Position numbers and translations under genes: made by a program
The notes under the pieces: model-generated
Database searches by the model: none
The model's input: the letters and a program-made list of their open reading frames with translations, nothing else
Told to the model about the DNA's origin: nothing
In this document: piece after piece, positions 50,948 through 61,925 of the stretch
Layout: every line of letters starts with the position of its first letter
Numbering within the stretch: the stretch's first letter is position 1
Source of the DNA: Kalmanozyma brasiliensis GHG001
Taxonomy: Eukaryota > Basidiomycota > Ustilaginomycetes > Ustilaginales
Direction: 5' to 3'
DNA: 64,000 nucleotides
Assembly: GCF_000497045.1 (NCBI RefSeq)
Contig: NW_015961992.1
Coordinates: forward strand, 64,259-128,258

Positions 50948-52753
50948 CTAAGCCTGACCATCCGCAGTCTCGACCTTCTCACCCTTCGCGCCGGCCTTTT
51001 CGGCATCCTCCATGCCCTTGATCGGCGTGTGCACGCGCGTCGTGTCCACCGAAGACATCGAGTTGCTCATCCCCACCTTGTTCTCGACATCACCCCGTCG
51101 AGCGCCGATCACGGGTCCACCATCCTCCGTGTCGTCCGAAGCGGCGTACTTCGACCTAGCGCGGATCTGAGCACCGTACTTGATAAGCACGAACGGCAGG
51201 GGCACCGCCAGCGCAAGCAGACAAGCCAGTAGCAATCCTGCGTAAGGCACGGTGAGGTTGTGGAACATCTGGGTCGAGAAGAGCGGGAACGATGCAGCGA
51301 GCGCGTTGCGCACGAAGCCCTGCGCCGAGATCGCGGAAGCGCCGTATTCGGAACCGTACGCATCGGCGAGATAGTTCTGGATGGCCTCAAAGATCTGGTA
51401 GATACCCATGACGAGGGGCACGAGGGCGATCTCGGGGGCGATCCAGTGAACGTGCTGGTACGAAGTGAAGGCGAAGATGAACATGCCGATGGTGGCCAAG
51501 ATGCCACCGACTGCGGCATAGTAGAGACGAGCTTCGGGGACAGCGACGCCGCCGTTGCGTGCCTGGGCGCGGTCGTAAAGGTACTTGCCGTGGAAAGAGA
51601 GACCGAAGGCGAGGAAGCAGGCGATCAGAGGACCGATGTAGGCGAGGCCACCGTTGCCAACACCCCAGCCGTGGATCTCCTGGAAGACGATGGGGATGGC
51701 GGCGAAAAAGGCAAAGATCAGCGCCCAGGCGTAGGCGATGTACAGCGAGAAGCAGAAGACGACAGGTTCCGAGACGAGCAAGAGAGCAGCTCGCGTGGTC
51801 GAAGCGTGTAGCAGCGCCTTGAGCGAAGGAGCCTCAAGCTCGGACGGAGCACGGTACCGCTGGTCGCCGGTCTCCTTTCGCAGCCTCTGAGCCCTACGAG
51901 CGAGGATGACCGAGCCACGAGTCTCACGAAGGAGCAGGAACTCGAGGATCACGACGGCACCGTTGACGATGAGCTGAACCCACTGAATCCATCGCCATCC
52001 CTTCTCCTGCAGAATGTAGCCACAGTAGAGAGGAGCACCGACGGTACCGGCCACAGCGACGAGGGAGAAGAGAGCGACAGGAAGACCGCGGTCCCTAGTC
52101 TTCCAGATGTCGGCGAGGGTTCCAGGGATGATGGTGGTGCCCGCAGCACCGAATGCGCCACTGAGGAATCGAGCTACGAGAACGGTCTGGATGTTCTTGG
52201 CCAAAGCGAGAGGGATGAACCAGACGGTGAAGAGCGCGTAGCATCCCAGGTAGATAGGGTTGCGGCCGACGAACTCGGAAAGAGGGCCAAGGAAGAGCGG
52301 GACGATGGAGAAAGCACCGTTGAAAAGGAGCATGCCGACTTGGCCGACCTCGTTGGAGACACCAAGCTCCTGAGCCATGGGACCGATACCGACCGAGAAG
52401 GCGGCGGTGGCGAGACCGATGAAGAGGCACATGGAGCAGAGCAAGGCGGTAGTGAGCCATTTGCGACCGATGGACCAGTTCATGGGGTTCTCGGGGTCCT
52501 GGTCACCATCCCAAACGACGAGAATGATGTTGTCATCCTTGGCGCCCTCGGGTACAGCTGCTTCCTTGCGAGGCTGCTCTCTGCTCTTGCGGCTCCAAAG
52601 GCTGTTCTTGCGGGACTGAGTTGGGCGAGAAGGAGCAACCTGAGCATCGTCCTGGGTCTGCGCTGGTGTTGCAGAGGAGGAGGCGTCGTCGGTGGTGTAC
52701 TGCTCGCCGCTCGAAAGGAAGTTGGTGTGGATAGAAGTAGCCTTGAGGACCAT
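50948..52753 (-). CDS. MFS drug/polyamine transporter, DHA1 family (12 TM)
   Basis: A 601-aa plasma-membrane proton antiporter whose ATG is at 52753. A polar N-terminus (about 95 residues) holds the DHA1 pre-TM1 signature DPENPMNWSIGRKW. TM1 follows, and the loop PLSEFVGRNPIYL lies after TM2. SGAFGAAGTTIIPGTLADIW marks TM4 and the following loop. PLYCGYILQEKGWRWIQWVQ marks TM5-TM6, and FVRNALAASFPLFSTQM lies in the second half, as in Tpo1/Flu1/Mdr1-type pumps. The length and 12 predicted spans fit the family. Likely substrates are polyamines, azoles, weak acids or plant-derived compounds, but the sequence does not decide. The C-terminal tail is charged and cytosolic. Confidence 0.93.
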   Translation of the reverse strand: MVLKATSIHTNFLSSGEQYTTDDASSSATPAQTQDDAQVAPSRPTQSRKNSLWSRKSREQPRKEAAVPEGAKDDNIILVVWDGDQDPENPMNWSIGRKWLTTALLCSMCLFIGLATAAFSVGIGPMAQELGVSNEVGQVGMLLFNGAFSIVPLFLGPLSEFVGRNPIYLGCYALFTVWFIPLALAKNIQTVLVARFLSGAFGAAGTTIIPGTLADIWKTRDRGLPVALFSLVAVAGTVGAPLYCGYILQEKGWRWIQWVQLIVNGAVVILEFLLLRETRGSVILARRAQRLRKETGDQRYRAPSELEAPSLKALLHASTTRAALLLVSEPVVFCFSLYIAYAWALIFAFFAAIPIVFQEIHGWGVGNGGLAYIGPLIACFLAFGLSFHGKYLYDRAQARNGGVAVPEARLYYAAVGGILATIGMFIFAFTSYQHVHWIAPEIALVPLVMGIYQIFEAIQNYLADAYGSEYGASAISAQGFVRNALAASFPLFSTQMFHNLTVPYAGLLLACLLALAVPLPFVLIKYGAQIRARSKYAASDDTEDGGPVIGARRGDVENKVGMSNSMSSVDTTRVHTPIKGMEDAEKAGAKGEKVETADGQA

Positions 52754-53563
52754 CTTGCCGAAGATGTTGGGCTACGCCCGAATAGTAGTGGGGAGGAGGG
52801 GACGACGGGAGCCAAGTCAGGCTGGAAGCGTGGCGCGGACGCAATTGATGGAGTTTTCGATCAAGACCAGGCGTGTCGGATGGAGGGGGGAGGCAAGAAG
52901 GAGTCAGAGGGGTCTGGCTTGTTTATGTAGTCAATGACGAGACAAAGGCGATCTCATGACCCATTCGGACGGGCCGGTAGATGGGCAGGCGGAACAGAGG
53001 CAGCGGCGCCGCGCTTGCTTGCCTTGACACACTCGAACGCCGCTGACTCTGCGCTTCTTCTCCGGCCCATTTGCATCTCTTCTCCTTTCCCCTCCTTTCT
53101 TCTCATCGGTGTCACTGTGGGGCCAAAATGTGTGTTGATTGATTCGCTTGAGCCATGCCCCGGAGGCTCCCGCCTTCATAAGTCAAGTGTGCGTCGCGCA
53201 GCCATCGACGAAACCATTTGCCACGGAAGCCCACGGGGATGGGCCAATCAAAGATGGAATTGGCCGGTATTGCTGGCGCAGTGTAGTGTGGGCCTTTCAT
53301 GCTGAGGGGCAATGAAAGGGGGGCTCACTCCTGACTGGCTGCAGAACGAGAAGCACCGCTCGAATTAGACGTGCGCAGAGCCACGCAGGTCTTCACAACG
53401 GCCTGCGCAGCGACCTCGGTCAAACGGCCATCGTCAAGTGACGATCAAAGAAGAAGAGTCTGATGAACTTAAGTTGACGCAGCTGGATGAAATGACAGCC
53501 TATTGCAAGAGCTGACCAAGACGTCAGAGACAACTTATCAGGAGGAATGAAGAAACAATTCGG

Positions 53564-54149
53564 CTAAGTGGGTTTCATCTTCAGACCGAGCTTTCGCCGC
53601 TCTGAAGGTGTGGCGCCAACTAGCCGAAAGACTTTTTCCTCTGTCACATCATCCACTTTCTCGGACCCTGGCGGTCTGACTTGCGCAAGGGCGATCTTGT
53701 GACAACGCGGCAAGGGTGACCGGAGGATTGAAGTCCACGCCAAGTCGAATGCAAGATGCTTGGTCAAAGCAAGCGCTGCGCCAAAGCTTGTATCGGCCCT
53801 TCCGCTGGCTAAGTCCGAGCGCAGAACATGGCCAATGAGCTTCGATCTTTTTTCTGCGAGGTGGGCTCAAGTCAAAGCCAGCGCAACGTCCGAAAGCAAG
53901 AAAGTCAGAGCGACGCCGAAAGCCTATGCAAACTTCTTTGCTCGGTGGGCCCGTTCTGAACATCGTCAGCGCAAAATAAGAGACTTGCGAGCGCTTCCTA
54001 GAAAGAGTGCGCTGCTCGTCGCCCAAGCTTGCGTTTAGGCGAGGAGTCTTGGACAGGGTGCAAACGTCAGAAGAGGGATCATGCAGGCGGAATTCGAACA
54101 GTGAGGGAAAAAATTCGCCGCTTTTCGGAGAATTTTTCACGATCTGCAT
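53564..54149 (-). pseudogene. Possible gene remnant
   Basis: The last 68 codons before the TAG at 53564 have coding-like codons and composition (AFDLAWTSILRSPL, then EKVDDVTEEKVFRLVG and SERRKLGLKMK). Upstream, a different frame is open from 54149 to 53649 without convincing protein character. It may be a 3' fragment of a lost gene or chance. No family was recognised. Confidence 0.22.
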
Positions 54150-54192
54150 GTGGAAGATCTACCGGTCGCAAACGTCACAATGCTGCAGCGTT

Positions 54193-55400
54193 TCATTGTC
54201 TCGAGCCTTCATGACGGAAGAGACAAGATATTTTCATATAGGCGAGCCAGTCAGTGTCCGTATTGTTTTTGAGCATCTCCGTGGTCCCGATGATGAAGCC
54301 GGCTTGGATGGGCCGCTCGGATGTCGCGACCATCCGTCTCGATGGCCTTGGAACCTGAGTCGGCATGACTCCGAACACTGTGATCGGGGTCGTTTACAGC
54401 GACTCAGCCATTGACTGAACGAAAGCCACAACCGCAAGATGCAATGTGCAGCGCTGTCAGTCGATTCGGCGGATCTGCCGACTCTTGTCTGCACACGGGC
54501 ACTTGCAGGGCTCGAAACGAACCTTGTTATCGCGAGAGGCAGCGCGGCATCGGTCGAACTTCGCTGTTTCGAGCTTCACGTCATGCCTTGGCATTTCCGA
54601 AAAACAAGCGCGCGCTTGCCGAAATCACCCAGCCAGCCGGTTCTGCTCTTCCGAGACCAACCGTGTTGACCTGCGATACGGCTCAACTTTTGAGGGTTCT
54701 GCCACGGCGAGATGCATGCAAATGCCAATTTCGACTCATCCAACGGGCCCACGAGACTTGTGATTGCGTATGTCTAAGAGAGCATAAGAAAGTCGGCCCG
54801 TCGGAAGGTCAGCATGGACTCGACAGCGCCCCCGTCGGCGCGCACTCCGACAACCTCATAACTCGCTTCCCTCCTGCTGAGTGCAGGCCTGATACCCTCG
54901 AAGTATCTCAGACGGGTCACGAGGATCACGTGGTGGCTCGAGCGCCGAGGTGCTGTAATGGGACAAGGCGTCGAAGCTCCCTTCCGCACGATCTTCGAGC
55001 TTCTTAACGATTTCGATCCGAGCACTTCGCGAGGTCGCGCCTCGCAAGAGCTGACTCGATCGTCAGGTGACCATCGTGATCCGAGCCGTTGAGCTCTACG
55101 TTCTGCCTCTGTAATGATTCTGCATCGATTGTCGGCACCCAGCTCAGTAAATTATCTTCTTCGTCATGTGAGCTTCATCTGCTGTCGGTGAAGGGTGAAG
55201 GTCCGCGAGGCCAGAGGACGACGGTGCTTGGATGGTTGGAATCTCTTTCGGCCGAGAACGTTGGAGTTGGGGTTTTTTTTTTGGCTTGTGAGCTTGTGGG
55301 CGAAAGAGCTCAAAATGCGGGGTAGACTGCATGAACCCTGCAGGATGATGATAAGGCCAGTCACGCCTTCGCCGCCTCTGCTCCAAAGCCAGGCAGCTGA
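54193..55400 (-). pseudogene. Possible multiply frameshifted secreted-type gene
   Basis: Reading down the minus strand, coding-like segments follow each other in changing frames. A hydrophobic start (TGLIIILQGSC) precedes a poly-A run at about 55272-55281, where the frame shifts. DNLLSWVPTIDAESLQRQ then runs to a TAA at 55004, and RIEIVKKLEDRAEGSFDAL overlaps it in another frame. A further shift gives EVVGVRADGGAVESML, which ends at 54774. Farther on, MPRHDVKLETAKFDRC with a Cys cluster ends at 54457, and PIQAGFIIGTTEMLK ends at 54193. The segments abut with little overlap, which fits decay by indels better than independent chance frames. The last parts resemble the relic at 16.6-17.0 kb. Confidence 0.33.
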
Positions 55401-56400
55401 GCGTCAGGCGGATTAGGCCACGACCAAAGAGGCGAGTCTGCAACCGAATGGTCGCGTCTGCGAGGCTCAGCTGACATTGCAGACAAGGCAATTTCGCCTC
55501 CTCAACCAGCCTCTCTGAGTCTCGACACGCCTGCTGCCAATTGCTGGCTCCTCCTCAGGACAGGTTCCACCATTGGCCTGGCCTGGCCTAGCGTAGCCTG
55601 CTTGGTAATGCAGCCTGCCAATTGTGGAGTGCGGCTGCCAATGCCTAAGTATGAACATGCGACCCGAGGACGTGTCCGCAATGAGACATTCGTCAGACAG
55701 GAGCATTTTGTCAGGGAGCTGCAAAGAAAGCCAGCTCTCTGCAACTGTCATGAAGACAGAGAGTCAAGAAAGGGTGCTCAATGCGTTGCTGCGCTCAGCT
55801 GGTCGCAAAAAAAGTCGAGAGCAAGTGTGGATGGTTCGGCACTTGAGCACAGCTCTCGTTTTGCGAGTGTGGGGTAAAGAAAGGGGCGCGTCTTTTGCAT
55901 GCAGGCTTGAGACCTCTCCCGCTTTTTTTGCCCTCGGCGCCCAGACAGATGAGGTGCTCCTGCAGTCGCTCAAGCTGCTTCTGCTGCTATCTCTGCTTCT
56001 GCAAGCCACTCAAGGCTGAGCTTGGCCGAATCTGTCGCATTCCCAATCTAGATTGTCGACGCCTGTGTCCTATCCACCATCAACCACGCTTCTTGCTACT
56101 GGAACAGCGTACGATATCGCGATCGATAGCTCGTTGTACGATATCGCCCGACGGTTGACCACACCCACCGGCCATTCTCCCGCTGACAGGAACGTCTACG
56201 CACGCCTGTCCTATCAATCAGCAAGGAATTCACTCTTCACCTTGACACGGCCGGCGTCTCTTCCACCGCCGATCTGACAAGGCAATATCATCCTTGCTTC
56301 TACCCCAGCACAGCAGACAGAATCTCGTCTACGTCCACACTCGGAGCAGTCCTCCCGGCCCTCTATCCATTTCGCACCTTCAACTTCACCAACAGTCAAG

Positions 56401-58395
56401 ATGAGTGCGCTATCCATGGCCCGCTCCGCATCGGCGGGTCATTCCTTAGCCTCTGCTTCCACCTCTGTCTCCACACCGGCCTCTTCTCATCCCTCCTCAG
56501 CTTCCAGTCACGTCAATGTGGATCTTCCCAACGAGCTTCTCCGCCACATTTTCCTGTATTGCGATCCTGCCACTCTCTACACCGGAGTGCGCGCGCTCAA
56601 CAAGTCTTGGAAGCACACCGTCGAACACGACCTCATCGGCATCCACTTTGCCAACCGAGACTGGCGAGTTGGTCTCCGCGTCACTCGCAAGCTTCCCAGC
56701 ACCCTGACCGAGGAAGAGGTTGCCGACGCTCAGCGACAGCAGACGGACGAGGACCTGTACCGTCTAAACGTCCTCAATCGTGCCGGCGCCAGGGAGCCGT
56801 TCAACATCAATGCGAAGCCTCGCACCGTGACGCACGTCATTCCGCTTGCTTTCAAAGGCTACGACGAAGACAATGTATCGCTGCGCTTCGATACTGATTC
56901 TACCTGGCACTCGCTCTTCCAAGTATCGCCGCCTGAATCCGACGAAGAAGGAGCTGCGCAGAACAATGCCGCACCGGCCGCTGGGAACGACGATGGCTCC
57001 GACGATTCCGGTAGCAGCGACGAAGAAGACGAGACGGAGACGCAAGCCGCGAACGGCGGTGCTCCTAGTCCCGCCAACGCCGGACGCCAGCGACGCGAGG
57101 ACTTCGGCGCCGCCGCCGCTCGTGCACGCGCCAGAGCCGAGTCTGCCAGGCTGGAACTCGATTTCGGTCTCGTGTGGCGCTTCCCAGATGACGGTCAAGA
57201 TGCGGATGTCTACCAGATCAAGAAAGGCGATGCCGAATCTTGGGGACAGCCCGACCCCGAGAACGGCTGGTTGAGTCGTTTCTATTGCTCCAATTTTGAC
57301 ACGGTGAGCTCGGCGACGACGTCGAGCGCACCTTCGGCCGCACCTTCAGGGACTGCTTCGCCTGCAATGCTCCAGTCGACGCCATTGACACGAAGGTCGC
57401 GAAGCAGCCGTTTGCACTCGGCCGTCGAGAGACGTATGCACGATGTGGTCGACGACGACGAGGACGAAGGCTTCTCGCCAGCTCAGATGATCTGGAGCGA
57501 CGAAGGTCACGAGTACATGTCGCTCGATCTCCTCCTTGGCATGGAATTCTTCGTGCGCCGCTCGGCGCGTGCCAATCAGCTAGTGCGAAGGCTCGAAGCG
57601 GCTGCCGCTGCAGCTGATGCGCGCGACGTGGTTGCTCAGCTCACTCGCAAGCTCAAGAAGGGCAAGAAGTCGGCAAGGAGATCAGGCCTGTCGAGCCTGA
57701 ACCCGTCGGCGGCTGGCTCTGTAGCAGGATCCGGATATGCGACCCCGTTGGAAATGGCAAGCCCGCCTCCATCGCGCATGACGGCGGCTACCGATCCGCG
57801 ACGTCGTGCGATGCAGAATGCTCTTAGCAAGGAAGCTCACAGAGGTTCGTCCACCTCGCGGCTCGCTAGCGGGAGCTCTCCATTGAAAGGCAAGGAGGCG
57901 GCCAAGGATGACGACGACGACTCAGCTGACGAGAATGAGGGCTTCAAAACACCGGACCAACCCGCCTCCGCGCCCACCTTCCTTGCGCCGTCGATGATGC
58001 CGTCTCGGTTCAACTCGGTGGCACCTTCGAGGCAAGGCGGTGGCAGTGTAGGCACGGCGTCCTCTTACGGAACCAAATCACGAGCAGGCAACGGCAGTCG
58101 AGCCGGTGGCAGCAGCGCGCCCCGCGCCACATTCCAGGCCAAGTTGCTGCGAGCTGAACGCATGCCTTCGCGCCCGTCTACACCTCCGCCCGCTGGCGAG
58201 GAAGAGTCGTCCGACTCAGCGACCGCCAATACAACCCCATCGGATCGAGCGGGTTGGACGGGCGGCGACAAGTTTGGACGTGGCGCGTACCGGTTGGCTC
58301 AGGAATGGTCGGAAGAACTGGAATCAGACAAGTTCCAGGAGGCCTTGTCGAATAGCGGTGTCACCACGCCTGTGACTTGGACGTGGTCCAGGTAG
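56401..58395 (+). CDS. F-box protein
   Basis: A 664-aa single-exon protein whose ATG follows a CT-rich leader. Residues 38-82 form an F-box (NVDLPNELLRHIFLYC, then LYTGVRALNKSWKHTVEHDL), which would bind Skp1 in an SCF ubiquitin ligase. The following region (about 85-175) contains conserved-looking hydrophobic segments (TVTHVIPLAFKGYDEDNVSLRF) and an acidic serine cluster (DDSGSSDEEDETE). Residues about 235-400 include two aromatic-rich blocks (LDFGLVWRFPDDGQDADVYQIKK and MIWSDEGHEYMSLDLLLGMEFF) that probably form the substrate-binding fold, but no WD40, LRR or Kelch repeats are visible. The C-terminal 250 residues are Ser/Pro-rich and end TPVTWTWSR. Substrates unknown. Confidence 0.87.
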   Translation: MSALSMARSASAGHSLASASTSVSTPASSHPSSASSHVNVDLPNELLRHIFLYCDPATLYTGVRALNKSWKHTVEHDLIGIHFANRDWRVGLRVTRKLPSTLTEEEVADAQRQQTDEDLYRLNVLNRAGAREPFNINAKPRTVTHVIPLAFKGYDEDNVSLRFDTDSTWHSLFQVSPPESDEEGAAQNNAAPAAGNDDGSDDSGSSDEEDETETQAANGGAPSPANAGRQRREDFGAAAARARARAESARLELDFGLVWRFPDDGQDADVYQIKKGDAESWGQPDPENGWLSRFYCSNFDTVSSATTSSAPSAAPSGTASPAMLQSTPLTRRSRSSRLHSAVERRMHDVVDDDEDEGFSPAQMIWSDEGHEYMSLDLLLGMEFFVRRSARANQLVRRLEAAAAAADARDVVAQLTRKLKKGKKSARRSGLSSLNPSAAGSVAGSGYATPLEMASPPPSRMTAATDPRRRAMQNALSKEAHRGSSTSRLASGSSPLKGKEAAKDDDDDSADENEGFKTPDQPASAPTFLAPSMMPSRFNSVAPSRQGGGSVGTASSYGTKSRAGNGSRAGGSSAPRATFQAKLLRAERMPSRPSTPPPAGEEESSDSATANTTPSDRAGWTGGDKFGRGAYRLAQEWSEELESDKFQEALSNSGVTTPVTWTWSR

Positions 58396-60292
<1,897 letters not shown>

Positions 60293-60614
60293 ATATGATT
60301 CACGTTGTCCCGGAAAGAACGACAGACCCAGCGCTTCGGCCAAGAGAAAGTCGAAGAGCGAGGATCCGTCGTGCGAAAACCCTTGCACAAGATCCATTCT
60401 GCAGCAAACATATGCGCCTGCTTCGCTTTTGAAATACCATGCCCTTTGCGGTTGTAGCACTTTTCAAAGTTGTCAGCAGGCAGATCTGGGGATGGCGCAG
60501 AATAGCCGTCGCACGAACTGCACGGTTCAGGATGAGGGGTGTGGATGTCTGAAGTGCGATGAGAGTGCCCTGTCCTACAAATACAAATGTTCGCTGCTAA
60601 TCAAGCATTCCCAC
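60293..60614. other. Convergent 3' region between calmodulin and Rim2
   Basis: A 322-bp spacer holding the 3' ends of both genes. No additional gene was seen. Confidence 0.5.
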
Positions 60615-61925
60615 CTACTCGACCTTAGTTGCCAGCCGCAACGTCAACTCGTAGATGGAGAACATGACGACGGCATTGGGCACGACTCTTAACAGATGGG
60701 CGCTCAATCCACCGTAGAGCGCTGCCAAACCTTCCTCCCGATACACCAGCTTGACGGTCTGCACCAGACCCGTATACTTTGCCCTCTCTCCCGGCGCAGG
60801 TTGCTGTCTCAACCGCGTCCGCACCACCTCGTGCGGGTACGTAATCAGGCTCGCTACCAACTTGGCAACCCCTGCTGCACCGACCATACTCGACAACTTG
60901 CCACCCACCTTCGGGCTGCCTTCCGGTGTATCCGCACCCCACTTCTTCAATCGCTCGTACAAGACCCACTGAATCGTCCCCTCCGCCACACCGAGATAAC
61001 TCGCGCTCATCCCCTTGTACAAGCCCTTCACGCCCTCGGAGCGAACAATGTGTAGGGTCATCTGGAGACTGTTCATGCTGGAACCGGTGGTTTTGGCGGC
61101 GTGGAAAAAGGCTGGTTCGCCAAACGCACCGAGGGTCTTTTTGCTTTTCGCTATTGCGGTGGTCGAGAAGTGGGCTGTTCCTGGTCGTGCTATCGCCGGA
61201 GTTGATCTCGCAGGTGGGTTGGCTTGTCGTGAGTCTAGTTGGAGACGTGTCTTGACGACCCAGATGGGGTTGGTTGCTGTTGCGGTGACCACTCCCGCGA
61301 GCGCCGCTGCAGAGAGATGCACCAGCGAGGTCTCTTTCCCGTGATTGAATCGATCTGCGATGAGGGATTTGCCGTTGCCATACGTGTAAAAGTTGATGGA
61401 CCTAGCCGGGATGACGCCGACCAACGTTGGCCCAAGCCCGCGAAACAACGCCCGAGGCCCCTCCGTGGTGCTAATCTCCTTGAGCAGATAACCTGTTTCC
61501 ACAAAATGGTACGCTAGCCGTCTCGCATTTGCCAAGACCCCCGTTGCTGCTGCTGGTGTTTTCGCTGGTCGTTGTCGATACAGATCCGACTGAAGCCGTG
61601 TCTTGACTACGTCGAGGGGAGAGGTGATGATGGCCCCGCACATGCCGCCCGCACCACCGGCTACGAAATGCAACCACCCTTTGGGCGGGATGAGCTTCTT
61701 TGGTCGCGGACCATCGGAGAGAGTGGAGCGCGAGGAGGAGGAGGAGGCCTGTTGCGATTCGAGCGTTCGCAGGTCGACTTGGGCGCCGGCGTCACCTCGG
61801 GAGGCGAGCTGCTGAAGTTGTGGGACTGAGAGTTGACGCGAGGATTGGACGGTGGCGGAGGGTAGGATGGGAGAGATGGTTTCTGTTTCGCCTTCGCCCG
61901 GCGTCACGGTCGCTGGATAAGGCAT
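60615..61925 (-). CDS. RIM2: Mitochondrial pyrimidine nucleotide carrier, Rim2-like
   Basis: A 436-aa inner-membrane carrier of the SLC25 family whose ATG is at 61925. About 80 polar residues precede KGWLHFVAGGAGGMCGAI, a typical first helix for Rim2/SLC25A33-36. The three carrier signatures are all present: SPLDVVKTRLQ, TNPIWVVKTRLQ and TYPHEVVRTRLRQ. The substrate-contact segment TSPLDVVKTRLQSDLY, the FRGLGPTLVGVIPARSINFYTYG loop region and the third-repeat YKGMSASYLGVAEGTIQWVLYE match pyrimidine-nucleotide carriers rather than ADP/ATP or phosphate carriers. A Ser/Ala insert lies between helices 3 and 5 (about residues 235-275). Yeast Rim2 exchanges pyrimidine (deoxy)nucleoside triphosphates with iron co-transport and supports mitochondrial DNA. 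Confidence 0.93.
   Translation of the reverse strand: MPYPATVTPGEGETETISPILPSATVQSSRQLSVPQLQQLASRGDAGAQVDLRTLESQQASSSSSRSTLSDGPRPKKLIPPKGWLHFVAGGAGGMCGAIITSPLDVVKTRLQSDLYRQRPAKTPAAATGVLANARRLAYHFVETGYLLKEISTTEGPRALFRGLGPTLVGVIPARSINFYTYGNGKSLIADRFNHGKETSLVHLSAAALAGVVTATATNPIWVVKTRLQLDSRQANPPARSTPAIARPGTAHFSTTAIAKSKKTLGAFGEPAFFHAAKTTGSSMNSLQMTLHIVRSEGVKGLYKGMSASYLGVAEGTIQWVLYERLKKWGADTPEGSPKVGGKLSSMVGAAGVAKLVASLITYPHEVVRTRLRQQPAPGERAKYTGLVQTVKLVYREEGLAALYGGLSAHLLRVVPNAVVMFSIYELTLRLATKVE

Larger units (their letters stand above)
52754..56400. other. 3.6 kb gene-poor interval
   Basis: It runs from the promoter of the DHA1 gene to the CT-rich leader of the F-box gene. No intact gene was found. 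The minus strand from about 53.56 to 55.4 kb reads as broken coding sequence in shifting frames (listed separately). The rest shows no RNA gene or repeat. Confidence 0.55.
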
